Part shown: positions 43,819 through 55,800 of the stretch, one piece after another | Position numbering within the stretch: the first letter of the stretch is position 1 | How the letters are laid out: every line of letters starts with the position of its first letter | NCBI GenBank assembly: GCA_002946415.1 | Contig: NJPS01000064.1 | Coordinates: 1 to 64,000 of the forward strand | Source: Rutstroemia sp. NJR-2017a BVV2 | Lineage: Eukaryota; Ascomycota; Leotiomycetes; Helotiales; Rutstroemiaceae | Reading direction: 5' to 3' | Length of the DNA stretch: 64,000 bases | Translations under genes and position numbers: made by a program | Notes under the pieces: generated by a model | What the model saw: the letters and a program-made list of their open reading frames with translations, nothing else | Database searches by the model: none | What the model was told of the DNA's origin: nothing

Positions 43819-46125
43819 CTAAATTTTCTCCCAAACATACGGCTCATCACCTCTAACAATATACACCTGCCCCACCAAGACCGCACACCCCACCGCCATA
43901 GCAATCGCAATAATCGGCAGATTCACCCGCGCGAAATCCAATCTTCGGACATAAATATATTTCCTCGCCAGGATATCCCGCCACAGCAGTCCAGCGAGCG
44001 AAGCACTAAACGCAGTGCTGAATGCGCCGTAGTTCACCCCAATCGCCATGCTGTACACGGTGGCCCAGAAAGTGCGGTTGGTGATGGGGATTTGGCTCTG
44101 TTCGTGGATGGAGCGCCAGGCTTGGATGACGCGGCAGAGGAGGATGGTGGTGCCGATGTTGGTGCCGGCGAACTGGGGGGTGTTAGTTGTTTGCAGGAAA
44201 ACAGGTACTAGGAGTGGTGGATTCAGGGGGTAGAGAAGATAGATCGATTATACATTACTCACATTGCATAGAATCACGGACAAGAACCCCATCCCGCCAA
44301 TCGCGCCAACAGTTCCTGTCTTGGCAACCCAGTGATCCCAACCATACGCAAACACAGGAACCCATCCTTTCGTGACCAAAGCTTGTACCAAGACGAACAT
44401 CGAGAACGCAAATGGCACAAGGGCGAATGGAAGATGTGCGACCACTGCTGTGACTGTGGGGAAGGTCTCTTGACACCATCTGTAAGCATCGGCCAATAGA
44501 GATACCAATGTTGCTCGGTTGTCTTCATGCGGTGGTGCAGTATCATGCGGAGAATGGCTCGGGGGAGCTCGTTCGTCAACTTCGCTCGATGTCGCACGTT
44601 CTGCGGAAGTTGTTTCTTGCTTTTCGTTGATACTTGCTGAGGATTTTGCTTGGTAAGGTTCGCTCTTTGGAGTCGATATCGTGATACTTCTATCGTCTTC
44701 CCCTGCAACGACAATGGTAGGAATGGTAGTCAGATTATTCGAATCGAACCCCGAGTTTGAATCATCATCAGCACCAATCCCACCATGACCTTCAACTCTA
44801 CCTCGTGATGTACCAGCACCAGTCTCTTTAAGTCCCGACTGCGCATTCATTTCCCTCATTTCCTCTTCTCTCCGCTCTCGAGAAAGTTCAATCTCCCGTC
44901 GCCCCTTTCGAGCGATCTCTCTCGTTTCATGTCGACGAAACCATCCGAAGCCAACCTCCCAGCAAAACATGACAAAGGCAGCAGGTAATGTTACCCAATA
45001 AACAGGGTGTTCTCCCTCACTTTGGCTTGCAGCATTGATTGCGAGAAGTGTTACAAGAGTTGCAGCCATTATGACAGCACCGAAAGCTGCCCCTCCTTTA
45101 TCCAAGAATGGATTCATGATTTCTTCTAACGAGAGAAGCTTGTCCTCCGCAAGTTTCTTTTCTTCTTCCTGGGCATTCCCTCTGGCATTTGGTATATTAG
45201 GATTCACGGGCTTCTTGGCCTTTGCTTCCTCGGAGAGCTCGTGCATCTTAATTGAGTATGGAATGAGTGATTCGTCCGCAAAGACAATATATAAAAGGAA
45301 GGGAAAAAGAACGATGGCTGTAACGACAACTGGGACAATCATGTTTGCGGTATAGACGATGAACTTGATGCCGAAAGCTCCAGAAAGAACAAGGTTGGTG
45401 GGGTTCGACGAAACAAGTATAGCAGAAGCAATATTTGCGATAGCGAATTGAGTATGAATCCAGGCGCGGGGATGAATGATGTTACTCGATACTCTGGTCA
45501 TGTATGCAAGAAATGCTGTACCGGAGAGAATGATCGGGTCATTCCCGATGAAAGTCCCCAGAGCAAAGAAAAATACATATAAGAAGAAGAACAGCCTATG
45601 TCCAACTTTGCCGCCCTTTTGGAGTACTTTGAAAGCGAGATACCTGATGAGGCCGGAAGCATCAATTGATATGGCGATGTAGGCGAGTGTGATAAAGAAG
45701 ACCATGACATCGATCGGGGAGATGTGGTCAGCCCCGATGGTTCCATCGTGTACTTCTTTTCGTCCGATTGCAAGGATTGCCAGTAGAAAGAGGTCTGCTA
45801 TCAGAGGCGCGGTCACAAAATTCATGGGGAACAAAAACCGAACGAAGGGTTTAGCAACGCCATTTTGACCAACTTTGTGAAGATGGCGCCTTGGTGAGAG
45901 TATTCTTAAAGTACTTAAAGTATCCCGGATGCCATGAACAAGCGGTCGCGGGATATATACCGGGATGTGGAAAGGGAAGAGGACAATGATATCTAGGTAT
46001 TTGGATTTAACAAAAGTGCAATTCATTGGGCATACTTCTAACTCACTTGTGATGATGAAAACTATCAGGGTCACGATAGATCGCCAGTTTTTAATTTTGC
46101 CGGTGTCCAGGTCTTCCGTTGACAT
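43819..46125 (-). CDS. Citrate-transporter-like / ArsB-NhaD permease
   Basis: Three exons on the minus strand (46125-46047, 45992-44263, 44172-43819; introns 54 and 90 nt), 720 residues. About eleven hydrophobic helices; signature segments include NFVTAPLIADLFLLAILAIG, GADHISPIDVMVFFITLAYI, GTFIGNDPIILSGTAFLAYM, SAILVSSNPTNLVLSGAFGI (the conserved SNPTNL of the ion-transporter superfamily) and, late, LCNFAGTNIGTTILLCRVIQ, another N-x-G-T hairpin. Such permeases move citrate, arsenite or Na+ across membranes. A long cytosolic loop (about residues 390-550) is charged and Ser/Thr-rich, larger than in bacterial members. Substrate is not inferable. It is divergent from the membrane-protein gene at 47570. 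Confidence 0.85.
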
Positions 46126-47569
46126 GGTCGATATGTCTTCGCAATGAGATCAATCTTGGGGGATAGATGGCAACTGCTTTGAAATCGAGGTCTTCAAAAC
46201 GAGGCTGTCTCAGGTGACGCAGTTGCTGGATTCGTTTGCACCTGTGCCGACTGTTGGAGTGCAGCTGATAATCGATAATGATGCTGAAGGGCACACACCA
46301 AGCGGAACTCGGAAAATCTTGTGTCGCAGTCGCAGTCGCAGTCGCAATAGGACCATGCAGAGGATTCAGGATTTCGATTTCTCACGAAGGGCACGCCTGT
46401 CAAGTACGTAACCTTCCCATCCCATACGCAAAGACCAATGGAGGGATTGAATACGAAGAATTGTCGCAAAAATGCAGATTTGCGACGTACTTGAAAGGTT
46501 TTCCAGTGAACTCAACTCAAGCAAAAAACGGACGACAGTCATAAGCGCAGCCACTACAAAACATAGCCCACCCAAGAGGATTCTCTACCAATGAAGGACG
46601 GCGGATGGGACGATTTCGGGTTGCGACGTGGAATTTTGGGCAAAGATGTGCGCGATTTGCCAGATTAGCCCCGCCAGCCGCCCTGCAGGGAGCAGAGTCG
46701 TGGTGGATTGAGTCGTTGAGCTGCTTTACACAAGCACGGCCATCAGCCTCAATCTCACACCGAGTTTGTAGAGAGTGGAAAGAAGAAAAGAAGGAAAATG
46801 GAAGACACACGTGACGTAACCTTATTCCTTGGCGAGCTCGTTCGATGAGCCGACAGGCCGATACCCCGATACCCCGCATGGAAATGCCATGGAAGTCTTC
46901 TAGTCTTCTAGTCTTCTAGAAAGCTTTACACAGCCCCCTTTCCACCCCGTCCGATCCCGAGTTCGCCAATTACGAAGCCTACGCCCGGCCATGGCGTGCA
47001 TAGACGGCGCTGTTGTACGTACATGTCCCGATTGTCTTGCTTCTTGTGGCCAGATCTACCTTGGTCATTCGTCTGTCCTGCCTCGATTCCCACCGGAAAC
47101 CTTCGTATTTCCCTCATATACCTCATATATGATATCACCTCCTTGCTTCGGATCTCCCCGGACGTTCAATACACTTGCACGGCACGTTATCTAGGCAACT
47201 CAAACTGGTATCGCAATCACGTTTCGTGTCACATTCGCCCTTCCCCAGCATGTCAGCTCAGCTGGATTGTGTGGAGAGGCGTGTTCGCCAGCCCTACAAT
47301 TTGAGCCTCCTGGATTACATCTCCCCCGACTTTGATTTATGAAAAGTCCTCCGCTCTTTTCACACATTTTTATCCCACGAAAACACCACAAAATCATCTT
47401 GCATCCACACCAACATCAGCAAAACACCTCACCCCCACGACGACGAGTCAATTGCTTCGACACGATTCACATCACGACAAGGATTGAATGCGCCAAATCT
47501 CACCCCAAGCCAATAAAATCTTTCTCAAGCAGCAAATGATTCATGCCACTCGGTGACATCTGAGGGGTT
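46126..47569. promoter_or_regulatory. Long divergent intergenic region
   Basis: 1.44 kb between the permease and the downstream membrane-protein gene. It includes a GTCGCA microsatellite (46323-46345) and three tandem AGTCTTCT units (46894-46917). Open frames on both strands overlap each other and lack domains. It presumably carries both promoters. Confidence 0.45.
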
Positions 47570-49403
47570 ATGCCAGCAATTTCCTTGACAAGAGCCATTT
47601 TAAATTCTACGACCACTACAAATATCACCGCTCCTGTATTGCATGTAGTTTGCGCGTTTCCAGTATCGGGACAGTACGGACCGGGATCTCGTGTGTTGTA
47701 TGTGCTATCACTTCATTCAGCGTGCAGGACACAGCCCGTACTAATTCTCGTTTCCTTCAGGTATTATGTACTTATAGCAGCATGCGTCTTCGCAAGAAAA
47801 GCCGAATGGTTGAGAAATGCTTGCTTGGCAGCTGCATTACTCTTCCCTGCCGTTGCTGCTCTTCATGGAATCGTGCTAGCAGCTGTACACGTCGATGGTA
47901 AGCCCTGAATCGTACATGCTTCATTCGTACCTCTCTAACAACACTTAGGCGCTGTTGATATGGACATCTTTGGAGCTTTCCAACTGTGCTCGATTGGAAT
48001 CTTAGCAGCTCCCGTGACTGTGAAGTTGTCCAAGACGTACTTCGAGACGCCCGGTCGAAACACTATATTTCTTTGGACTGGACTTATTTTCGCAGGTAGA
48101 TGGGTCGCTTATGTAAAGGGAATTGTATTACTAACGTCCTCAAGGTCTTCTGAGCCTAGCTGTCGAGTTCTTCCGGGTAAACACCACACCTTGCCCTTTC
48201 GATGATCAGGGTAACCCAATATCTCCTCGCGCGGGAGACTTTAATTACACCAACATGTGTGGCTTGGTGTGCTCAACCGAAAATGGTCCTTTCTCACCAT
48301 TGCGAGGAGGATCAGCCAACAACATCTATGTGATTCCAGCTCCCGATGCCGACAAGCTTACTTTCGACACTGTTGTACTTCTCGCCGCAGCATGCTGTAT
48401 ACCGGCCATTTTGTCACTGGTATCGATGTGGATGAAGATTTTGGAAATCAATTGGAAGAGTCGCTTCGGCAACAATGAAGACGAGCCGATAGATCAAACG
48501 ATCTCGGGGACGAACAACGCGACCGTTGGGAAGATGAACGAGGTTAATAGTTTAGTGAGAACCTTTCTGAGTGCTGTCGAGGTTCCAGTCTTCGGTGCAG
48601 CTGTACTTGCGATCGTTATCATGGGCGAGAGGAATTTTTTCAGCTCCCAAGTCCGCTATCAGACGGAACCAATTGCAAGTATCGGTAGGTTAAGTAGATT
48701 CTCGTGGTTTGTGCCCAGCTGACTTTTCTCAGGCCAATGGGCACCGGTTGCTGGAACTGCTCTCGCAGTATTCGGATCATTATATATCCTCATCTCAGTT
48801 GATTTGGACGCCATGAATGAGGAGAAGCCTGGTGTCGCTAAGCATCATTGCGATTGTCCCGTACACGGCGATGGCGCCTTATCCATCCATTCTTCCCGCC
48901 CAGAAGCAACCCATATCGAACGAAGCCCCTCAAGCGATAGCCGAGAAGCTCCACACGAGATAGAAAGAACAATCACGCGACCCGACCAAGCCAAGCATCG
49001 ACGCGCCGTCGCGAGCGTCTTAACGAAAGTCGGAAACTACGTTGGCAATGCCGCCCAAGCGCGCTTCGACGACTCCGAATTCAAGAAAGGAAAAGCAGTA
49101 GACTTTCCCGAGATCCCGGGCGAACACTATCGGAATCTGAAATTACCGCAGATTAGGGAGATTTATAATGGGAATGTGACGCCTGCGCTGCGTCCTTCTA
49201 GGGCGCCGAGTTTTGCGGGGAGTATTACGTCGATTCCGGATCTGGAGAGGAGTTTTAGGGCTGGTGAGGGGTTGAATATAGTGCAAGCAGTGCAAGCAGC
49301 GCAATCGCCAAGTGCGTCGCTTTCGCCTCCTCCTGCTTCGCCGACGGTGGGTGAAATGCTAGATAGGTCAAGGCCGCGAGGGAATACGTTGGAGACGCCT
49401 TGA
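47570..49403 (+). CDS. Uncharacterised multi-pass membrane protein
   Basis: Five exons (47570-47697, 47761-47897, 47949-48095, 48145-48684, 48733-49403; introns 48-63 nt with good branch sites) give 540 residues. About eight hydrophobic segments can be seen, including VLHVVCAFPVSGQ, VLYYVLIAACVFA, NACLAAALLFPAVAALHGIV, FLWTGLIFAGLLSLAVEFF, TVVLLAAACCIPAILSLVSM, VPVFGAAVLAIVIMGERNFF and VAGTALAVFGSLYILISVDL. A lumenal/extracellular loop with NTTPCPFDDQGNPISPRAGD and CGLVC has paired cysteines and an N-glycosylation site. The last about 160 residues are a cytosolic tail with HHCDCPVHGDG, Arg/Ser-rich segments and a Pro-rich end. I do not recognise a named family. It may be conserved in Pezizomycotina. 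Confidence 0.75.
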
Positions 49404-50832
49404 GTGGAATTATTTGTAAATTATCTAAACTCATTTGTATATATTATATTGAAGAATCTATTGTACTTTGCATCAGAATCACTAACTTATATATTTATAT
49501 ATCGAACTGGTAAGCCCATCTGGTGGCCAGGCCGACAATCCCATCGTCAGGTGGGGCATAGCATCGAAAACCCCGCGCAAAATGCTGCTCTGCAAGAACC
49601 TTGTGATTGACGTTACACAAAAATATTTGTCCAGTTGTAGTTAGCCTTATCCTTAGATGACACAAAATCGCTTAACCCGATTTAAAGTCTTCCACCTTTC
49701 AGACTTTTACTCTGAGGGGTCATGCGAAACAGACCAGATATGCCACGATAGCCACTTTTCTAAGCGTGGCATCACTTTGGGCTCTCCAAGCCTGTCTCGA
49801 AAGATCACCCCTCTCAGAAACGTGAGCGCATCTAGACCCGCGTCGTTATCTGTGCCGATATTAAGTTTAACATCCCGCTGCATTTTGTCTTGGACGGTTA
49901 GTCTGCCGTCCGCGACGTAGCTGAAGCCGGCGAACCCGAAGCAGCACTTCGTGGAGGTGGAATGCTCGCGATTCCTGTCTTCGATTGGACCAACAAGCTA
50001 GCAGATCATTCCAGCAATGCTAGATGGCGGAATGATCTTTCCTGGTATCTCGTGCGGTGAGGAGCAGCCTTGTTACATTTGATCTGAATCCAAGCATCTG
50101 GAACCCACGATCTCGACCGTGTAGGTAGCTCCTCCTGTCATTGCGGTATAATCTACCGATTTGGCTAACATTGCACTCAGATCTTTCCTGGGAGATTGAC
50201 TGATCTTCGACATGAGGTGCCAAAATGGTAGGCGAAGGCGACGCTTGCACGCAAGTAAGCATCAGACCCAAACTTTGCGGGGTATCCAGTTACCTCACTA
50301 AGACTAGCCGCCGTCCAGTCTCGGTAATTTACCTATGTCTGGCTAGGCATCTTATCGGCCGACTCCCAATTGGCCCAGCAGTTCGAGCTTCAGCTGCTTC
50401 CAATATCTAGCTTTTGCTAGTATCCAGCTGATTCTAGTGTTCAGCTATTTCCAAATATTGAGATAGTTCCAATATTGAGATGGTTTTGATATTCAGCTAC
50501 TTCGAAACATTGGCAAACGAATCAGGGTTCAAGAAGTTTGCCATATAATACCACGGGAAACGACTTTCTGCATGTAAGATCGCTAGACCCTGAAGAAAAA
50601 ACCCCAGATTCAAACGGCCATGTAACCACAGCGGCGGTGAAACTGATCGGGCACGATAGTGTTCCCTTATCACATTCCTCAATTGTTTACTCAAGTATCG
50701 GCCTTCATTCCTTTCTTATCGTCACTGTCTCTTTACCACTTTCGCATTTGCTCAACCCGCTAGAACCACCTAGTACTCCATCCTTATCTGCATATCATTG
50801 CCCCTTGCCAGTGTTAAACATCCAGCATCGCA
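49404..50832. other. Intergenic, no gene seen
   Basis: 1.43 kb. Short frames without domains. Between about 50389 and 50513 there is a degenerate repeat of TTCAGCTATTTCCAATATTG-like units, immediately upstream of the oxidase promoter. Confidence 0.45.
50389..50513. repeat. Degenerate minisatellite upstream of the FAD oxidase
   Basis: Imperfect units such as TTCCAATATCTAGCTTT, TCAGCTATTTCCAAATATTG, AGTTCCAATATTGAGATGG and TTCAGCTACTTCGAAACATTG occur head to tail. Copy boundaries are blurred by mutation. Confidence 0.45.
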
Positions 50833-52770
50833 ATGTCGGTCATCCCCCGCGAAATAATTACCTACACAACAGAAGGCATTGAAAAAGCCGTCAAAGCCCT
50901 AAAAGCCAAGAAGATCCCCGTCTATGAACCGGGCCAAGACGACTACGAGCGCTATGTCGCGACAGCTAATCTCGTCTACCGCTTCTCAAGTCCGCCATGC
51001 GTGGTGCAGCCCAAATGTGCATGTGACGTGCGAGAAGTTATCAAGATTGCCAAGCGCTTGAAGATCCCGATCACCATCAAGAACGGCGGCCACTCCTACG
51101 CCGGAGGCTCCACCACGAACGTTGGCATTCTTATGGAGCTGGGGCTGATGAACCAGGTTACCCTCGATGAGGACAAAGAAGGGGGAAACGTAACCGTGCA
51201 AGGTGGTGCGCTCTGGTTCCACGTGTACAAGAAACTGGTCAGCGAGCATCGTGATGGTTTAGTCGCCAATGGTGGGCGCTGCCCTACTGTCGGTGTGAGC
51301 GGCTTCATGTTGGGCGGTGGCCTGTCTCCGTTTAGCAGGAGCTTTGGAATGGGCTGTGATACGGTGAAGGAGTTCACCATCGTAACTGCGGCCGGAGATG
51401 AGATAACCGTCTCGGACCAAGATGACAAAGCAAGTGAGAAAGGGAAGCTCTTCTGGGCGCTGCGAGGTGCTGGTGGTGACAACTTTGGCGTCGTTGTTGA
51501 GATGAAAATGGCGCTCCAGAAGCTGAAAAGCGATTACGTTGTCGCCGGCCGACACACTTGGTATCCGAAGTCTGATAAAGCTTCCATGGATGCATTCATG
51601 GCCACCATGAATTCTTTTTATACTCAACCCTGGTCTAATGAAATGACCATCGACAGCAGTTGGCTATGCGAGCTCAACAGACCTGGCTCCGAACTCGGTG
51701 TTCGGTTCCTGATCTATTACAACGGCGAGGGAAAACCATTCGACGAAGAAATCGCCAACTGGAAGCTAGACGCTGTCAACCCGGGACACGAAGCGCTCAA
51801 GACGCAGCTCACACAACGCTCACTGCAGGAGAAATCATCTCGATTCCTCCATGAGAGTCTCGCAGCGCAGTGGATCGAAGAAACCAAGAAATCTTTCCCC
51901 ACAAACCGGGCTTACCAGATCTACACCTCTTTCGTGATCAATAACAACAGAAAGCAAAACATCATCGATATGACAAAGATAATCCGCGAAGAGATGCAAA
52001 GATTCCGAACCGATTTCGCTGGTGAAACCGGCTTGCTACAAGTTACCTGGATCCACTCCGGCGGAGCCGCAAGCCAACCAAAACCCGATGCAACCGCGTT
52101 CCGCTGGCGCCCCGCCGTCTACTACGTCTACATTATGATCCAATGGGATGAGAAGTGGCTGGAGCTCAACATGCGGACGTTCCTTCAGACTATGAAGGTT
52201 AGATTGCATCCCTTCGGTATAGTGCCTGGGGCAACTTTCATTAACTTCCCTGACGACTCGCTCAAGCGGGATACCTATGAAATGTCATACTATGATATGA
52301 ATTACGAGGAACTCCGACGCATCAAGAAGATCTGGGATAAGGATAACTTTTTCAATTGGCAGCAGGGTGTTCAGTTACCTAAGGCTGTGAATCTTGTGGT
52401 GGATGGGGACAAACCCGAGGCCGCAGCCGTCGTGGTGAATGCTGCTGACGCGGAGATTACTGTGAGAGAAGGCACCCAGCCATCCGAAACAGACAGCCCG
52501 GAGGCAGCCAAGACCGACGGCGAACCTCTCGTAACAAACTTCTCTAACGCAGAGGTCATGGTAAAGAGCAGTGCTCCGCTACGCAAAACGGAGATCCATC
52601 GGGTCCCCGAGCTCAACGACCATAATCTCATGACCGGTATCCCGGCTTCGGAGTTCATTACAGAGGAGCAAGCTTTGACTGATGCAATTGCAAATCAGCA
52701 GTGGGAATCGTATCGCCCGATGTCAACTACTGTTTATGGAATTGAGGCGCTGCCGGAATTGGTTTATTGA
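50833..52770 (+). CDS. FAD-linked oxidoreductase (BBE-like, bicovalent type)
   Basis: Single-exon gene, 645 residues. The PCMH-type FAD domain covers about residues 55-230: VQPKCACDVREVIKIAKRL, TIKNGGHSYAGGST with His87 as the 8-alpha-histidyl FAD attachment, GGRCPTVGVSGFMLGGGLS with Cys150 at the 6-S-cysteinyl position, and WALRGAGGDNFGVVVEMKM. A berberine-bridge-enzyme end is present (YYDMNYEELRRIKKIWDKD, NFFNWQQGVQLP at about 495-515). After it comes an unusual extension of about 130 residues, Ala/Glu/Thr-rich in the middle. There is no signal peptide, unlike many secreted members, so it is likely intracellular. Such enzymes perform two-electron oxidations in secondary metabolism. It lies about 4 kb from the 55.8-63.9 kb metabolic genes and could belong to them. 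Confidence 0.85.
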   Translation: MSVIPREIITYTTEGIEKAVKALKAKKIPVYEPGQDDYERYVATANLVYRFSSPPCVVQPKCACDVREVIKIAKRLKIPITIKNGGHSYAGGSTTNVGILMELGLMNQVTLDEDKEGGNVTVQGGALWFHVYKKLVSEHRDGLVANGGRCPTVGVSGFMLGGGLSPFSRSFGMGCDTVKEFTIVTAAGDEITVSDQDDKASEKGKLFWALRGAGGDNFGVVVEMKMALQKLKSDYVVAGRHTWYPKSDKASMDAFMATMNSFYTQPWSNEMTIDSSWLCELNRPGSELGVRFLIYYNGEGKPFDEEIANWKLDAVNPGHEALKTQLTQRSLQEKSSRFLHESLAAQWIEETKKSFPTNRAYQIYTSFVINNNRKQNIIDMTKIIREEMQRFRTDFAGETGLLQVTWIHSGGAASQPKPDATAFRWRPAVYYVYIMIQWDEKWLELNMRTFLQTMKVRLHPFGIVPGATFINFPDDSLKRDTYEMSYYDMNYEELRRIKKIWDKDNFFNWQQGVQLPKAVNLVVDGDKPEAAAVVVNAADAEITVREGTQPSETDSPEAAKTDGEPLVTNFSNAEVMVKSSAPLRKTEIHRVPELNDHNLMTGIPASEFITEEQALTDAIANQQWESYRPMSTTVYGIEALPELVY

Positions 52771-53900
52771 GAGGGTGACGTGTGGGGGATTTCGGTGGAT
52801 GGGGATTGTGGTTGGGAATAGGTTGGTGAATCTATTTGTTGGTGATACGATTCTCGTTTTCTCCTAATCTAGACTTTGGTTTTAGAAGGAGAAGATGAAG
52901 CAAAGGGTTTCAAGAATCTCCTTTCTTGCACGGCTGCCGTGTTTCTCAAGGAGATAACCGTAGATTTGTTGGCGCATGGAGTATGGTTGGTGTATTGATG
53001 CTTCGGTATAATATACATGTTCTACTATATAACGAAGTAGCTTTTATTAATTACTCACATTTCTTGGAGTGCATACTCATTGAACGTGAATACCTATCCG
53101 TTTACAATATCTCCAAGTATGTATATTGGGGGCTATCACTACGCTCGATGGGATGTATATAATCGCTACTCTGGAAGTGCTTGGCTAGATTGATTAGTAT
53201 ACTATACGATTTGTCGAATGACAAGGATTACCTGCACGGTCAAGTCTAAATACGGAGGAGGTGCATAAGGGAGAGGGGGAAAATGCGAGCGGCGGCCAAT
53301 ACCAACCGCCAACCGCCAATCGAAACATCACTTCAACTTCCTCGAATTGGCCCGCTCGTTTGGAATGCAGAAATGAGAGAATGGGTAGATGAAGGCATGG
53401 ACGGCTAAAGGGGTGAATTGGATGGGCATTTTATCATCTGCGATGCCGCTGCCTTGCAGTGTAAGAGTACACCCAATGTCATCCATGTGCTCGATGGCAA
53501 ACTCTGATTCAATGTTTCACATACGGATGTCCAGTTCCGTTTCGCGGGGCCCTCAGTTGTAATCAGAATATATCTCCCGCGCCGTATCGTGACAAACACT
53601 CCAAAAAATGGTATGTACACGAAAAAGGCCGGTAATTCGATACTGCAGTTCACATCCAATACAGAGTATCTAACCATACACGGGGCCTCTGTGCCACCAC
53701 CTTTCATCAAGTACCGGTTTTTCAAACACCCTACTGGACAGCTTGTGTCACGTTGGTACCTTTGGTAGCCAGGCAGTTCACTTTCAAACCAATCCCAGCC
53801 CGTTGTATCTGCAGAATCTGCAGTAATAGGCTGACTATCATAATCTCCATCTTTTGAGCCCCACAGTTGCATTGACCCCATGATCATTGTCCCTCTGGTG
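52771..53900. other. Intergenic, no gene assigned
   Basis: A 160-codon minus-strand frame (53887-53405) reads protein-like in part (ELPAFFVYIPFFGVFVTIRR) but shows no start context, domain or partner exon. The rest is AT-rich 3' flank of the oxidase gene. Confidence 0.35.
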
Positions 53901-54116
53901 TTCGATATCTACCCTTGGCCACTTCTCGGACTTCTCTTCTTCTTCTCATCGACAATGCATCACCAAAACCCACTCCCAGAATCGTCGAGCTAGCTGCTCA
54001 GGTCAGCGCTTCGGTTGCTCAACTTCAAGGGCATTTACCGGCCAAGAACGTGTCAAGCCCATCCTTTGCTGAGGACAGTCCTGGAAATCTCCCCCCTGAT
54101 GTGTCCGATCTGTGAG
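53901..54116 (+). pseudogene. O-methyltransferase N-terminal relic
   Basis: The plus frame with stop TGA at 54113-54115 reads PRIVELAAQVSASVAQLQGH, then PSFAEDSPGNLPPDVSDL. This matches in order the N-terminus of the intact methyltransferase at 61165 (SRIAQLANTISISVSKIEEV, then LPSFDEDASFNIPLELSSD). After the stop the expected continuation (a TAELHDLLL-like helix) is not seen; the remaining DNA to about 54400 has no methyltransferase motif. So only an N-terminal scrap remains. Confidence 0.5.
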
Positions 54117-55800
54117 AAGAAGGCAAAAATATGCATTGAATTGTACCTAGCTAATCTGGGTCATATAGACCATTATGTAGGCCAAGAAAAAAGGACCATT
54201 TATCGGTCCTTTTAATAGGCGCAGCAAAACGAATGCAATTACACATTGATAAGAAAATGATGCTATTCAGAACATCGGATGCTTCGTCCAATGCTTCACA
54301 GCACTCTGCAAGACAAAATGATGTCTCAGGCATTTATTTTGGAGCCCCTGGAAAAATCCTCGCGTAAGGAGGATACCTGCTACTGTAGACTATAGAAAAG
54401 ACCAAGAGCAAATCAGCTCCGCAGGAGAAGTCTGCCAGGACATTGTGGTATCAGGAAGACAGACTATTCCGGTCTTACCAGCATCAGGTGAGCGAGACGA
54501 TGTGGAGAGCGGTTGAGTTAGGCCTTCGTTTCCACTGCATGAGGCCCGCGGGGCACTGCCGGGCGACTCTGCGGCTAGTGGCATGAACCGTCAGCCGCGT
54601 GAGATATCTAGGGTGGGGCGCCTGTAACTTTAGCTTATTGTCACAGGAAGCACACTAATACAAAAACCACACGTGTAATTCATGGAGACCCACAGTAACC
54701 TTGCTAATCTCCAGGTTTTTTCTTCCGATAATAAGGCTAGATCATCGTTTATACTCTTGGCGTGATCGTGGCTTGCTGAACGGTGGATCTACAATGCAGC
54801 TGTCGTTCTGCCGTCACAACGTGCTAGGCTTGGTGAAGCGAAAGAATCGGCTAGTGAGCACGTTGGATAGGCGAACTGCTTGAAAATCGGACCAGAATAA
54901 GATTTGATACAACCCCAGACCATTGCGGATCAAGAAAGTATCATCAATGATGCAGTGACAACCAAATTCGGTTTGGTTGCATTGTGAATAGACAGCGAAA
55001 TAGTTACGTACCTCTCCCACGGGGTACCCGTGGGTAGGTTTTCCAGCTGCCCACCTACCTAACAGGAGTGGCACATGCCTGAAAAGGGTCCATAACAGCT
55101 ACTGTAGTAATGGGTTGGGTTACCCCACCCCTAACCCACCCATGGGTGCCCCAGCCCGGCGGGTACCCTACCCACCCGGTGGGTAGCCGAGAGGCCTGAA
55201 TTGATGGAAAAAAGCGGCGTATATGCTTCTTGCCTCTCTCAAGCGAGGTTCTACGGGTCGTCATGGACTCATGCGCTCAGCTGCATAGCGAAGATCATAC
55301 AAGTTCGCCCAAGCTAGAGATTGTGCAGCAAGTTGCAGCGTGCACGGAGCTGGAGTTTATTCGATGAATTGGAGCTCTATGGTTGCTTCTAAACTTGCAT
55401 GATTCACACGAGAAGGTCTGAAATGTGGGTCAATACTTTGAGCTCTCATCAGAGCTGAAAGCTGACTTCTATTGAAAGAAAGCTTTTGATCTAGACCGGC
55501 CTCAACGACACGCAAAACATCGGCAAGGACGCAGACCAATGATCTCAGGTTGAGGTTCGGCAAAATAACACAAGCTTAGACTACAACCACATTAGGACGC
55601 TCCGAAACGCAAGCCATCATCAGTTTCGCATATCGATAGAGAAGCTCTCTGAAGCAAGTCATCCCTTGCTTTGCTTGATTGATGCGATAAATAGTATATG
55701 TTATCAACGTTAAATCTCTCGTCCAGCGTTCCTCAGAACTTCCTCTACAAACTTGAACACATCCTTTGCAGTCAATCGACCCCTCGCAAGAATCCCAAAT
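54117..55800. other. Intergenic with repeat
   Basis: No gene supported. A MITE-like repeat is at 55010-55195. Short minus frames (54390-54584, 55357-55563) have no domain. Confidence 0.4.
55010..55195. repeat. MITE-like element, GGTACCCATAGGTGGG family, locus 3
   Basis: Contains CCCACGGGGTACCCGTGGGT, AGGTTTTCCAGCTGCCCACC, CCTAACCCACCCATGGGTGC and CGGGTACCCTACCCACCCGG. Several strings are near-palindromic. It shares the GGTTTTCCAGCT core with the 43 kb copy and GTACCCATAGGT-like strings with both others. Edges are approximate. Confidence 0.5.

Noticed and set aside
46517..47304. Overlapping frames on both strands in the permease divergent region
   Set aside because: They overlap each other on opposite strands, have no domains and lie where two promoters are expected.
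53405..53887. 160-codon minus-strand frame
   Set aside because: No recognisable domain, no splice partner and an N-terminus overlapping the methyltransferase relic; kept only as a note on the intergenic stretch.
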